Source: Dokdonia sp. 4H-3-7-5
Lineage (GTDB): Bacteria > Bacteroidota > Bacteroidia > Flavobacteriales > Flavobacteriaceae
Length of the DNA: 64,000 nt
Direction of reading: 5' to 3'
NCBI RefSeq assembly: GCF_000212355.1
Contig: NC_015496.1
Coordinates: forward strand, 1,550,001 to 1,614,000
Shown: piece by piece, positions 55,123 through 62,946 of the stretch
Position numbering within the stretch: the stretch's first letter is position 1
How the letters are laid out: each line of letters begins with the position of its first letter
Translations under genes and position numbers: made by a program
The notes under the pieces: generated by a model
Database searches by the model: none
What the model was told of the DNA's origin: nothing
What the model saw: the letters and a program-made list of their open reading frames with translations, nothing else

Positions 55123-55168
55123 CGATTTATAGTACAAAACCTTCTGAGTACTTTGTAACTTGCATACA

Positions 55169-56281
55169 ATGTCTGAGCTGCCTATAAAAAAGATAATTCA
55201 CGTAGATATGGATGCATTTTATGCATCTGTAGAGCAGCTGGACAACCCAGATTTACGAGGTAAAGCTATTGCTGTAGGTGGCGGTGGTGAGCGTGGTGTG
55301 GTAAGTGCAGCGAGTTATGAGGCTCGTAAATATGGCGTGCGGTCTGCTATGGCGGGTGCGCTTGCGCGAAAACTGTGTCCCGACCTCATATTTGTAAAGA
55401 CTAACTTTGAACGATACCGAGAGGTCTCTGCTCAGATACGCTCCGTTTTTCACGAGTTTACAGATCTTGTAGAACCCTTATCACTAGATGAAGCCTACCT
55501 AGATGTTACCGAAAACAAAGTAGGAATGCCTAGCGCAACCGTTATTGCCTCGTGGATACGACAACGCATAAAAGAAAAAACAGGGCTAAATGCCAGCGCA
55601 GGAATAAGCATCAATAAGTTTATTGCAAAAGTTGCCAGTGACATTAATAAACCCAATGGCCAGAAAACCATACCACCAGAGGAGGTAATCACCTTTCTTG
55701 AGGAACTAGACATCAGAAAGTTTTACGGCATAGGAAAAAAGACTGCCGAAAAGATGTACTTGCATGGCATCTTTACAGGCATGGATATGAAGATGAAATC
55801 TAAGGAATATCTGAGTGACAACTTTGGAAAGAGTGGAGCTTACTACTATGATATCGTACGTGGCATCCAGTATAGTGAGGTGCGTCCTAACCGCATAAGA
55901 AAATCACTAGCTGCCGAGCGCACCTTTTCTGAAAACATCACCTCAGAGATTTTTATGCTAGAAAAACTTGATATTATCGCAGAGGAGGTAGAGAAGCGTC
56001 TCGCTAAAAGTCAAGTCGCAGGGAAGACTATTACCCTAAAAATTAAGTACTCAGACTTTACATTACAAACTCGGTCTAAAACACTAGAGCTCTATGTGCG
56101 GTCAAAGGAAATTATTTTAGAAACTGCAAAGGATTTGCTTTATCAAGAGAAAATGAAAAATAGTGTGCGTCTCTTAGGAATTTCTTTATCTAATCTTAAT
56201 ACCGAAGACCGTAAAAAGAAGGATGCAGAAAAGGCTGTAAAAGAAGAAGAGATTGATGTGCAAATGCGCTTTACTTTCTAG
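55169..56281 (+). CDS. dinB: DNA polymerase IV
   Basis: 370-residue Y-family translesion polymerase. The palm residues are in IIHVDMDAFYASVEQ (Asp13) and SLDEAYLDVT, with the helix-hairpin-helix region (FYGIGKKTAEKMY) and the little-finger domain. ATG 55169 is preferred over the TTG at 55160. The stop shares CTAG with the convergent gene. It contains a one-mismatch palindrome variant at 55368. Confidence 0.96.
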   Translation: MSELPIKKIIHVDMDAFYASVEQLDNPDLRGKAIAVGGGGERGVVSAASYEARKYGVRSAMAGALARKLCPDLIFVKTNFERYREVSAQIRSVFHEFTDLVEPLSLDEAYLDVTENKVGMPSATVIASWIRQRIKEKTGLNASAGISINKFIAKVASDINKPNGQKTIPPEEVITFLEELDIRKFYGIGKKTAEKMYLHGIFTGMDMKMKSKEYLSDNFGKSGAYYYDIVRGIQYSEVRPNRIRKSLAAERTFSENITSEIFMLEKLDIIAEEVEKRLAKSQVAGKTITLKIKYSDFTLQTRSKTLELYVRSKEIILETAKDLLYQEKMKNSVRLLGISLSNLNTEDRKKKDAEKAVKEEEIDVQMRFTF

Positions 56282-56712
56282 CAAGACATATCTGCTACAA
56301 TTTTCCAGGCGCCGTTTATACGCTTAAAGATGATGATAAAAACGCCGTCTGCATTACCTACTTTACGTTTAAGATGATATTCTCCCATCACATAGTAAGC
56401 GTTTTCTTCTATGAGTGTCATATCATTTATCACAAATTGCAACTCACCTGTGTGATCTAGTGTAGGATATCCTTTTTTATAATTTGCTAGTGTGTTTTCC
56501 CACCCATAAGTAAGGCCTTTACTTCCATAAAACTTTAAGGAATCACTCTTCCAGTAGCCTTGCATAAAAGCTTCTAGATCTCCCTTTGACCAGGCTTCTT
56601 GTTGTGCTCTTAACACATCGGTAATGGCTGTCTTATCTTGAGCAACTGTAGGTTGTTGCTGGCAGTTTATTAATAAGAAACTAGCAAGCAGGAGCGTGAT
56701 AACGATTTTCAT
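56278..56712 (-). CDS. NTF2-like (DUF4440) lipoprotein
   Basis: 144 residues. The lipoprotein Cys is at residue 17 (LINC). One NTF2-like/SnoaL-type domain follows (ITDVLRAQQEAWSKGDLEAFMQGYWKSDSL, and IIIFKRINGAWKIVADMSC at the end). No catalytic assignment is possible. Confidence 0.82.
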   Translation of the reverse strand: MKIVITLLLASFLLINCQQQPTVAQDKTAITDVLRAQQEAWSKGDLEAFMQGYWKSDSLKFYGSKGLTYGWENTLANYKKGYPTLDHTGELQFVINDMTLIEENAYYVMGEYHLKRKVGNADGVFIIIFKRINGAWKIVADMSC

Positions 56713-56764
56713 AATAAGCCTATTTCCTATAAAGATACATTATAGCCCATAGGACTAAATGTGA

Positions 56765-57868
56765 CTATCCTAAAATTTTAGTCTGCCGCCTGTAAAAGGC
56801 ATCTTGCTGTCGTTTTAAAATCTCTTTTGCCATCTTTTTCTTGTAGTTGTAAAGCTCTTCATCTTGAGCGATGTCTGTATACACGCGATCATTTACAATA
56901 TGATCTGTCTCTGTAAGGATCTTGCGTTGTAATGCTTTTTGTGCGCTCCATTCTTTTATGGTGAGTTCGTGATCTGCGAGCTTGATATCATACTCACCCA
57001 TAGGCGAGATAAGCTTAGAAAATATGGGAGCTGTCTCTATCGCAAGAAAGAGTAAGAAAATAAACAACGAGGGTAACCACGGTAATTCTTTCATCGCATC
57101 TATGCGCGCCATTAATCCGTCAAAGTTATTTATAATGGGCTGACTCGTACTTACAGCAGTGTTGAACTCATCGCGCAGTTGTATTTTTTGCGCTTCGGCC
57201 TGTGCTATTTGTTCCGCATTTGTCGCTTTTAGAGTAGTAAGTTCTGCAAGAGCTGCATCGTGTTTGTCGCGTTTTTCTTGATAGACTGGGCCTTTGCCTA
57301 GTAATTCTGTGCCGGCAGTACCTTCTGCCTCGTCTATGTAGATTTCATATAGGTTATTTACTTCTGTTTCTTTGGAAGTGATTTCTTGTTTTGCGGCAGC
57401 TATTTGGTCATCCAGTTTATTGATTTCTGGAGTGTACTGCGCGAGTATTTCGCCTTGATTTTGAACGGTAAACTCATTTTTTTGACTAAGCATCACGCGG
57501 TCTATCTCTTTCTCAAATATTTTAAGCTCTAAGGGTTTTGAAATCACCACAGCAATAATTACCGCGAGAATAAGGCGGGGTATTGCCATCCCAAATTCTT
57601 TCCACCAGTTGTTTCGCTTTTTGAGTGTAGAAACAATAAAACGGTCTAGATTAAAAATAACTAGTCCCCACAATAAGCCAAAAAGTATGGCTCTATACAC
57701 ATTATCAAAAACGGTAAAAAGCGCATAGGTTGCTGCGATGGTGGCTAATACGGCTGTAAAAAATACGGTAGCTCCTATGCCAGCATATTTATTCTTCTCT
57801 CCGCGAGAGCAGGTGTCTAAAACGTCACGATCTGCACCAGAGCAGAGAATAAAAAAGGATTGAATCAT
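56765..57868 (-). CDS. DUF4407 membrane protein with coiled coil
   Basis: 367 residues: membrane spans in about 30-75 and 95-115, a long charged helical region (about 145-240, coiled-coil-like), a further span at about 262-282 and a basic cytoplasmic tail. The features FFILCSGADRDVL, LFGLLWGLVIFNLDRFIVS and FLAIETAPIFSKL match DUF4407. Function unknown. Confidence 0.87.
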   Translation of the reverse strand: MIQSFFILCSGADRDVLDTCSRGEKNKYAGIGATVFFTAVLATIAATYALFTVFDNVYRAILFGLLWGLVIFNLDRFIVSTLKKRNNWWKEFGMAIPRLILAVIIAVVISKPLELKIFEKEIDRVMLSQKNEFTVQNQGEILAQYTPEINKLDDQIAAAKQEITSKETEVNNLYEIYIDEAEGTAGTELLGKGPVYQEKRDKHDAALAELTTLKATNAEQIAQAEAQKIQLRDEFNTAVSTSQPIINNFDGLMARIDAMKELPWLPSLFIFLLFLAIETAPIFSKLISPMGEYDIKLADHELTIKEWSAQKALQRKILTETDHIVNDRVYTDIAQDEELYNYKKKMAKEILKRQQDAFYRRQTKILG

Positions 57869-58079
57869 AATACGGTTCGTTTAGTTACAGTCGCTGGGTG
57901 ATTGAGGTCCAGCAAGATGATTGATGATGTGTATGGTGTATAGAACGATGTTTTGACAACTTTTCGTATGTGTTAATTTTTAGGGTATCGCATACGAGTG
58001 CCAACCTCTACGTTATAGAGACTGTATAAATTATAAAATGTTGCAGTTTTTTTCTTTTACGCTTTCGTGAAAGCGTACC

Positions 58080-59357
58080 TTACTCAAAATCTGAAGAGTC
58101 AATAAATTTTGGAGAGTTGTCACCACTTGGATATTCAAAAAGTTCTAAATCAAAATAAGATACTGCAGCTAGGAAATGATCAAAGAGATCTGCCATGATA
58201 TACTCATAATTTTCCCACTTTTTATCTTTACTAAAACAGTACACCTCGAGAGGAACACCCTGAGCAGTAGGAGCAAGCTGGCGACACATAAGAAGCATCT
58301 CCTTGTTAATGGCGCTGTGATTTTGGATATAAGTTTCCATGTACTTACGGAAGAGCCCTATATTAGTAAGGTTTACACCATTGATTTGTAAAGAGCGATC
58401 AATATCATCATCTGCATTGAGCCTGTCCAGCTTATCTTGCATGTTTGTCAAATAACTAGAAACTAAACCAATCTTTTTGAGTCTCTCTATATCATCATTA
58501 GATAAAAATTTGATACTGTCCTGCTTGATTAATAGAGATCTTTTAATACGACGTCCAGGGCTATCTGTCATTCCTCTCCAGTTCTTAAAGGAATCTGAAA
58601 TAAGAGAGTAGGTAGGGATTGTAGTAATGGTCATGTCAAAGTTTTGCACTTTTACAGTAGAAAGATTGATTTCAATCACATCACCATCTGCGCCAAATTT
58701 TTCAAAAGTAATCCAGTCACCTATGCGCACCATATCATTAATGGCAACCTGAATACTAGCTACAAAACCAAGAATGGTATCCTTAAAAATAAGGAGAATA
58801 ATAGCAGATGCCGCTCCAAAAGTTCCTAAGGCAGCACCTATAGAAACATCCGTAAGTAAACTTATGGCATAGAAAATCATAAGAATCCATGCGATAATCA
58901 TGAAGACTTGAATGTAACTATCTATAGGCTTATCCCTAAGACCGGGAACGGTTTTAAAATAATCTCGTAAAGTATGCAGAAACGCACGAATGATACGCAA
59001 GGCAAGTATAATACCCACCAGAGTGAGTAGGGTAGAGAATAAACGTTGAATCTCTGGAAAGTCTCCTAATACGATAGGCATAAAGCCTAACATGAGATAG
59101 AGCGGTAAAATATGAGCTAACCTGCGAGGGACTCTATTTTCAATAAGAAGATCATCAAAATTAGTTTTTGACCCTTTTGAAAAGCGGTAAGCGATGGTCC
59201 TCAATACCTTGCGAAAAAGCCTGTCAACTAATAAAACTAAAATAACAAGGAGAACACCTAAAACGAGAGCATTCAGATATTTAGCAATATCATCAGATAT
59301 TCCCCAGACTACAAAATAGTCGTAAAAAAAACAGCTTAATTCCTTTTTATAATCCAT
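58080..59357 (-). CDS. Mechanosensitive ion channel (MscS family)
   Basis: 425 residues: about four to five N-terminal membrane spans, then the pore-lining helix (ALGTFGAASAIILLIFKDTILGFVASIQV) and MscS beta domain (MVRIGDWITFEKFGADGDVIEINLSTVKVQNFDMTITTIPT as a pattern), and a C-terminal domain. It releases solutes on hypo-osmotic shock. A TAGCTTTG element ends 5 nt before its ATG. Confidence 0.93.
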   Translation of the reverse strand: MDYKKELSCFFYDYFVVWGISDDIAKYLNALVLGVLLVILVLLVDRLFRKVLRTIAYRFSKGSKTNFDDLLIENRVPRRLAHILPLYLMLGFMPIVLGDFPEIQRLFSTLLTLVGIILALRIIRAFLHTLRDYFKTVPGLRDKPIDSYIQVFMIIAWILMIFYAISLLTDVSIGAALGTFGAASAIILLIFKDTILGFVASIQVAINDMVRIGDWITFEKFGADGDVIEINLSTVKVQNFDMTITTIPTYSLISDSFKNWRGMTDSPGRRIKRSLLIKQDSIKFLSNDDIERLKKIGLVSSYLTNMQDKLDRLNADDDIDRSLQINGVNLTNIGLFRKYMETYIQNHSAINKEMLLMCRQLAPTAQGVPLEVYCFSKDKKWENYEYIMADLFDHFLAAVSYFDLELFEYPSGDNSPKFIDSSDFE

Positions 59358-59362
59358 TGCCG

Positions 59363-59370
59363 CAAAGCTA
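59363..59370 (-). promoter_or_regulatory. -7 element of the MscS gene
   Basis: TAGCTTTG on the minus strand, 5 nt before ATG 59357; again a near-leaderless arrangement. Confidence 0.5.
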
Positions 59371-59442
59371 CATATATCTGTATTAATGGCTTTGCTATTG
59401 GCTTTGTTTTAAGAAACAAGCTGTGCGAAGTATAGCTTGTAA

Positions 59443-61530
59443 TTATTCTTTGATTTTTACAAATTTGAAAGACTGTTTCTCTTTGTTAGAACCTCTTGAA
59501 ATGAGCTGCATAGTATACAGAGGGTTTTCAAATAATTCAATCACCTCATCATCTGAGAGTAACTTGTCATTATAGTAATAAAGTGCTTTTTGTTGAAGTA
59601 GATCCTTATGGATAATCATTTTATTATGTAAGGTAGAAGTCTCCGTGGTAATATTAGGTTCCTTAGATTTAAGTATCGCTTCTTCTTTTGAGATTTCTTT
59701 TCCTTCAAATTCAAAAGTACCGCCATTTAGGGCGTGCTCTTCAACGTTTTTTGATAAAGAACCATCTTCATCATAACTTGCTTTAACTTCAAAATGATTG
59801 CTTTTTTGGTTTATTGGATGAGGCTGATTTTTATCTTTCTGTTCATCATTCATATTATCATAAATAATTTGAATTGTTTTTAAATCAGCAGCAGGAATTT
59901 GTTCAACAGTTTTGTTTTTATATTTTGATGTGAGGCGATTGTAAATTTCTAATTGGCGTCCATCAACTCCTGCATTTTCAGGAAGCTTATCTATAATAGT
60001 TCCATTCTTGTTATTATTCATTACAGCTAGTGCCTTTTGACCCGTTTCAGTTACAGTTATTGTAAGCGTATCTCCTTTTTTAATTGCTGGTTTTTGTGGC
60101 ACATTATTATCCTTGCTTCCTATAAAAGTTTTGGGTGGGTTGCTGTATGGATACGGTGTTTTAATTTCTGTTACACCACCTTTTGCAAGGCGTACAGCTT
60201 CTTCATAGGTTACTTCTTTACCATCATAGATAAAAAGGCTACCTAGTTTATGCATTTTGAGTAAATGTTCTTCTGGAGATGGCGGTGGTGGTGGCGGAGG
60301 AAGCTCTCCTCTTGGTGCTGGTGGAGCGGGAGGTGGCGGAGGAATAAGGCGCAGACTGTTATTTGCCTTATACAATTGCGTTTGTCTAAAAACAGCTTCG
60401 GCTTTATTTATAAACTCTTTTGAGTTGTCCTTAAAAATCATAGACCTCACCGGCTGTGCAAACTCTTCTTTTGTCCACTCTTGTGTGATATTATCTATGC
60501 TTTCGCGAAAGCTGTCAAGCGGACTATATTGTCCATTTACATAGATGCTGTCATTTTTCACTTCTATAACTAGTGCGTTTTTACCATTACGTGTAGCTCC
60601 TTCTACAAACTGTGTGGCGTAGGTTGAGGTTTGAGGTGCCTTTTGCTCTTTAGGTTTTTCTTGAGCAATGATTCCTTGATTAAAGAGTAGTAGGCAAATT
60701 GTAACTACTGGAATGAGTAGTAATGCGCGCAGCACTACTTTTTTACGACTAAATGATTGTGATAACATAACGATTCGTTTTTTGGTTAATGAATAATTAA
60801 AAGGACTCTCGAGCGCAGTGTGATGAGTACTGCTTGCATAACTTAAGAGTATGTTTTGATATATAGCAATATTACTTTCATCTACTATAACACATTGATC
60901 TGCTAGAAATTCGTGGTTTAATTTTATAGAACCTTTATAAAGCCACACAAGCGGATTAAACCAGAAAATGACCTCTATAAACTCTATGGCAATAATATCT
61001 AGGGAGTGCTTTTGGCGTACGTGAGTTGCCTCGTGAGCAAGTACCTCTGGAGCTATTTCCTTTTGTGTGTATGAATGTTTGTTTACAAAAATCCACTTTA
61101 GGAAAGAGTGCGGCACCATAACTTGCTCTAGTAAAGCAAGCGTGAAGTGTGATGATGGGTGCAGCTCTGCCTGATGTATCTTTCGCTTTAAGCGCACAAG
61201 ATTTACAATAAAACGAAAGCCAAAAATGAATACACCTAGAAGATATATACTCCAGATAACGGTGTTTGTATAATCTACATCAGTAACTTGAGCGGCCTGA
61301 CTTGGATTGGAAACCGTCTCAACATATTCTTGAAATATGGGAGTAATCTGTGGTGCTTCTGCTGCTTGGTATGTAAAGGTGATAAGTGGTATGGTAAATG
61401 AAAATACAAGACTTGCCAGGAGGTAAAATCTTTTAAAGTGGTGCATCGCTTTTCCTTCCAGCGCTAGCTTATAAAAGCCAAATAAGATGCCTAAACATAA
61501 AGCGCTTTTTAAGAGATAGATGAGTATCAT
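59443..61530 (-). CDS. M56 (BlaR1-like) metallopeptidase with Pro-rich linker and internal repeats
   Basis: 695 residues. Membrane spans and the M56 protease form the N-terminus, with HEATH at about 166-170 and IIAIEFIEVIFWFNPLVW..HEFLADQ. After the last span (about 268-285) comes a long periplasmic part with a polyproline run (about 390-415). Three short related units follow, near residues 433, 605 and 655 (IYDGKEVTYEEAV, FEGKEISKEEAI, YNDKLLSDDEVI). There is no TonB domain, unlike the other M56 protein here. Its ATG overlaps the BlaI stop (ATGA type). It is probably the sensor that relieves the adjacent repressor; the ligand is unknown. Confidence 0.88.
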   Translation of the reverse strand: MILIYLLKSALCLGILFGFYKLALEGKAMHHFKRFYLLASLVFSFTIPLITFTYQAAEAPQITPIFQEYVETVSNPSQAAQVTDVDYTNTVIWSIYLLGVFIFGFRFIVNLVRLKRKIHQAELHPSSHFTLALLEQVMVPHSFLKWIFVNKHSYTQKEIAPEVLAHEATHVRQKHSLDIIAIEFIEVIFWFNPLVWLYKGSIKLNHEFLADQCVIVDESNIAIYQNILLSYASSTHHTALESPFNYSLTKKRIVMLSQSFSRKKVVLRALLLIPVVTICLLLFNQGIIAQEKPKEQKAPQTSTYATQFVEGATRNGKNALVIEVKNDSIYVNGQYSPLDSFRESIDNITQEWTKEEFAQPVRSMIFKDNSKEFINKAEAVFRQTQLYKANNSLRLIPPPPPAPPAPRGELPPPPPPPSPEEHLLKMHKLGSLFIYDGKEVTYEEAVRLAKGGVTEIKTPYPYSNPPKTFIGSKDNNVPQKPAIKKGDTLTITVTETGQKALAVMNNNKNGTIIDKLPENAGVDGRQLEIYNRLTSKYKNKTVEQIPAADLKTIQIIYDNMNDEQKDKNQPHPINQKSNHFEVKASYDEDGSLSKNVEEHALNGGTFEFEGKEISKEEAILKSKEPNITTETSTLHNKMIIHKDLLQQKALYYYNDKLLSDDEVIELFENPLYTMQLISRGSNKEKQSFKFVKIKE
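60499..60512. repeat. TTTCGCGAAA palindrome, copy 15 (in M56 gene 2)
   Basis: GCTTTCGCGAAAGC; FRES frame on the minus strand (DSFRESID). Confidence 0.95.
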
Positions 61531-61898
61531 TTCTTTTTGGCTTTAAGTTGCTTATCTATGATTTGTTTTAACTCCTCTAGTTCTTGCTGTGAGAGATCTG
61601 TCTCACGGGTAAAGAATGAAGCGAACTGACCAGCGCTATCATTAAAGAAATTTTTAATCAGCCCATTTACGTGTTTGGAGAAGTAGTCTGTCTTCTTTAC
61701 AAGAGGGAAGTATTCCCTAGAACGGCCGTATTGTTTATAATCTACAAACTTCTTGTCTTGCATACGCTTAAGTAGTGTTGCGATTGTCGTGGTCGCTGGC
61801 TTTGGATCTGGATATGCTTCTATGAGATCTTTCATAAATGCTTTTTCCTGTTTCCAGAGCAATTGCATAAGCTGTTCTTCAGAAGTGGATAGTGCCAT
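61527..61898 (-). CDS. BlaI/MecI family transcriptional repressor (2)
   Basis: 123 residues with the BlaI winged helix (STSEEQLMQLLWKQEKAFMKDLIEAYPDPKPATTTIATLLKRMQDKKFVDYKQYGRSREYFP as a pattern) and a C-terminal part with FASFFTRETDLSQQEL and a Lys-rich end. Two dyads lie over its promoter (see the operator entry). It is a paralogue of the gene at 35798, but its operator sequence is different. Confidence 0.93.
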   Translation of the reverse strand: MALSTSEEQLMQLLWKQEKAFMKDLIEAYPDPKPATTTIATLLKRMQDKKFVDYKQYGRSREYFPLVKKTDYFSKHVNGLIKNFFNDSAGQFASFFTRETDLSQQELEELKQIIDKQLKAKKK

Positions 61899-61923
61899 AA
61901 TGTTCTACAGTATTAGAATGTAC

Positions 61924-61964
61924 TCTACAAATGTAGAATAATATTTTAATTCTACAAGTGTAGA
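61924..61964 (-). promoter_or_regulatory. Promoter with tandem BlaI-type operators
   Basis: Two dyads, TCTACAAATGTAGA (61924-61937) and TCTACAAGTGTAGA (61951-61964), have centres 27 bp apart. On the minus strand TACATTTG (61935-61928) is the -7 element inside the first dyad. TTG (61957-61955) is the -33 element inside the second, with a 19-nt spacer. The CTACA/TGTAG half sites match the known BlaI/MecI operator (TACTACA/TGTAGTA type). Both promoter elements are therefore covered by repressor. Confidence 0.88.
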
Positions 61965-62006
61965 GTTAAAATAACTTAAGATAAGTGTCTGTAATAGTGT
62001 CTTTTT

Positions 62007-62024
62007 ACGCTTTCGCGAAAGCGT
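62007..62024. repeat. TTTCGCGAAA palindrome, copy 16 (intergenic)
   Basis: Perfect 18-mer upstream of the BlaI operator region. Confidence 0.95.
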
Positions 62025-62105
62025 AATTACCCTCGTTCATATTAGTAAGGGATGGGCTTCTGTCTATTGTCTGGCTTCGTTTTTTTGAAATATACTGGAA
62101 TAAAT

Positions 62106-62142
62106 AAAGGGTAGTGCTTAAAGTTATTAAACACTACCCTTT
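62106..62142 (-). terminator. Terminator of the gene at 62163
   Basis: An 11-bp perfect stem AAAGGGTAGTG / CACTACCCTTT with a 15-nt loop and A/T-rich flanks on both sides. Confidence 0.85.
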
Positions 62143-62162
62143 GTTTTTGTTTGTTATTAGAA

Positions 62163-62843
62163 TTACAGACTATTTGAGAAATCTATAATAGCTTTGATTT
62201 CACTCGCGTTGCGAACCTTATTTTTATTTTCTTTTAAAAATACTTTAAGCTGTTGATTATGTGCTTTAGGAAACAAATCAAAAATTGATTTTTTATTGAC
62301 TTTAATTAGTTTTATGGAGTTTTCATCTTTTAGCATATAATACTCCTTTATAGTTATTTTTCCTTTTCTATTTTTTTCTAAAGTAGTTTTTGCCTTTTGT
62401 GGAAGCCTTAAGTCGGCTTCGTACCTCGCATACAAAGTACCCTCTAGAATCGATCCTAAAGACTCTATATATCCTAGTTTTCTAGAGCTATCTTCGGTTA
62501 GATAGGAAGCGTAAGTAAACTCAGAATTATTAATCTTTACCGAGGTAGCAGAGGCCTTTTTCAAAAATGTTGTAGCAGATTGTGATAATGATTCTTTTAT
62601 TTCGAATACATCGTTTAGAATATCATATCTTACGTAAGCTTGGAATGTTTTTTTGCTGAGGTTATCACTAATTACTCCTAGTTGAAAATCATTGTCGAGA
62701 TATTTTGACCCATTAAAATCTTCAAGGTTAATATTGAGCTCTTTTTTTTTATAAAACTCTGTATTTGTAGGGAGTGTCTGAGCAAGGGTTACTTGCTGCA
62801 CTGCGAAGACCATAAAAAGTATAGAGAGTGTCACCTTGTACAT
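62163..62843 (-). CDS. Exported protein of unknown function
   Basis: 226 residues with a signal peptide (to about 21, VTLAQ). The mature part is Lys-rich with beta-strand-like segments (YLDNDFQLGVISDNLSKKTFQAYVRYDILND as a pattern) and a helical C-terminus. I do not recognise a family. It stands alone, with its own terminator. Confidence 0.7.
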   Translation of the reverse strand: MYKVTLSILFMVFAVQQVTLAQTLPTNTEFYKKKELNINLEDFNGSKYLDNDFQLGVISDNLSKKTFQAYVRYDILNDVFEIKESLSQSATTFLKKASATSVKINNSEFTYASYLTEDSSRKLGYIESLGSILEGTLYARYEADLRLPQKAKTTLEKNRKGKITIKEYYMLKDENSIKLIKVNKKSIFDLFPKAHNQQLKVFLKENKNKVRNASEIKAIIDFSNSL

Positions 62844-62892
62844 AGAAAATTTTTTGGAATTAGAATCAAATATTATGCCGGTTAATATAAAA

Positions 62893-62921
62893 CGCCCTGG
62901 TATTTAGAATTTTACAGGGCG
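62893..62921 (-). terminator. Terminator of the M20 dipeptidase gene
   Basis: CGCCCTG pairs with CAGGGCG (7 bp); on the minus strand it is followed by TTTTAT. Confidence 0.8.
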
Positions 62922-62946
62922 CTGTGTGCAATGCGTAATTACGAGT

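Noticed and set aside
2201-62024. Palindromes as ParB-binding parS sites
   Set aside because: The look is similar (TTTC..GAAA), but the known parS centre is CACGTG with TGTTTC/GAAACA arms. Sixteen copies in 64 kb, mostly inside genes, is far too many.
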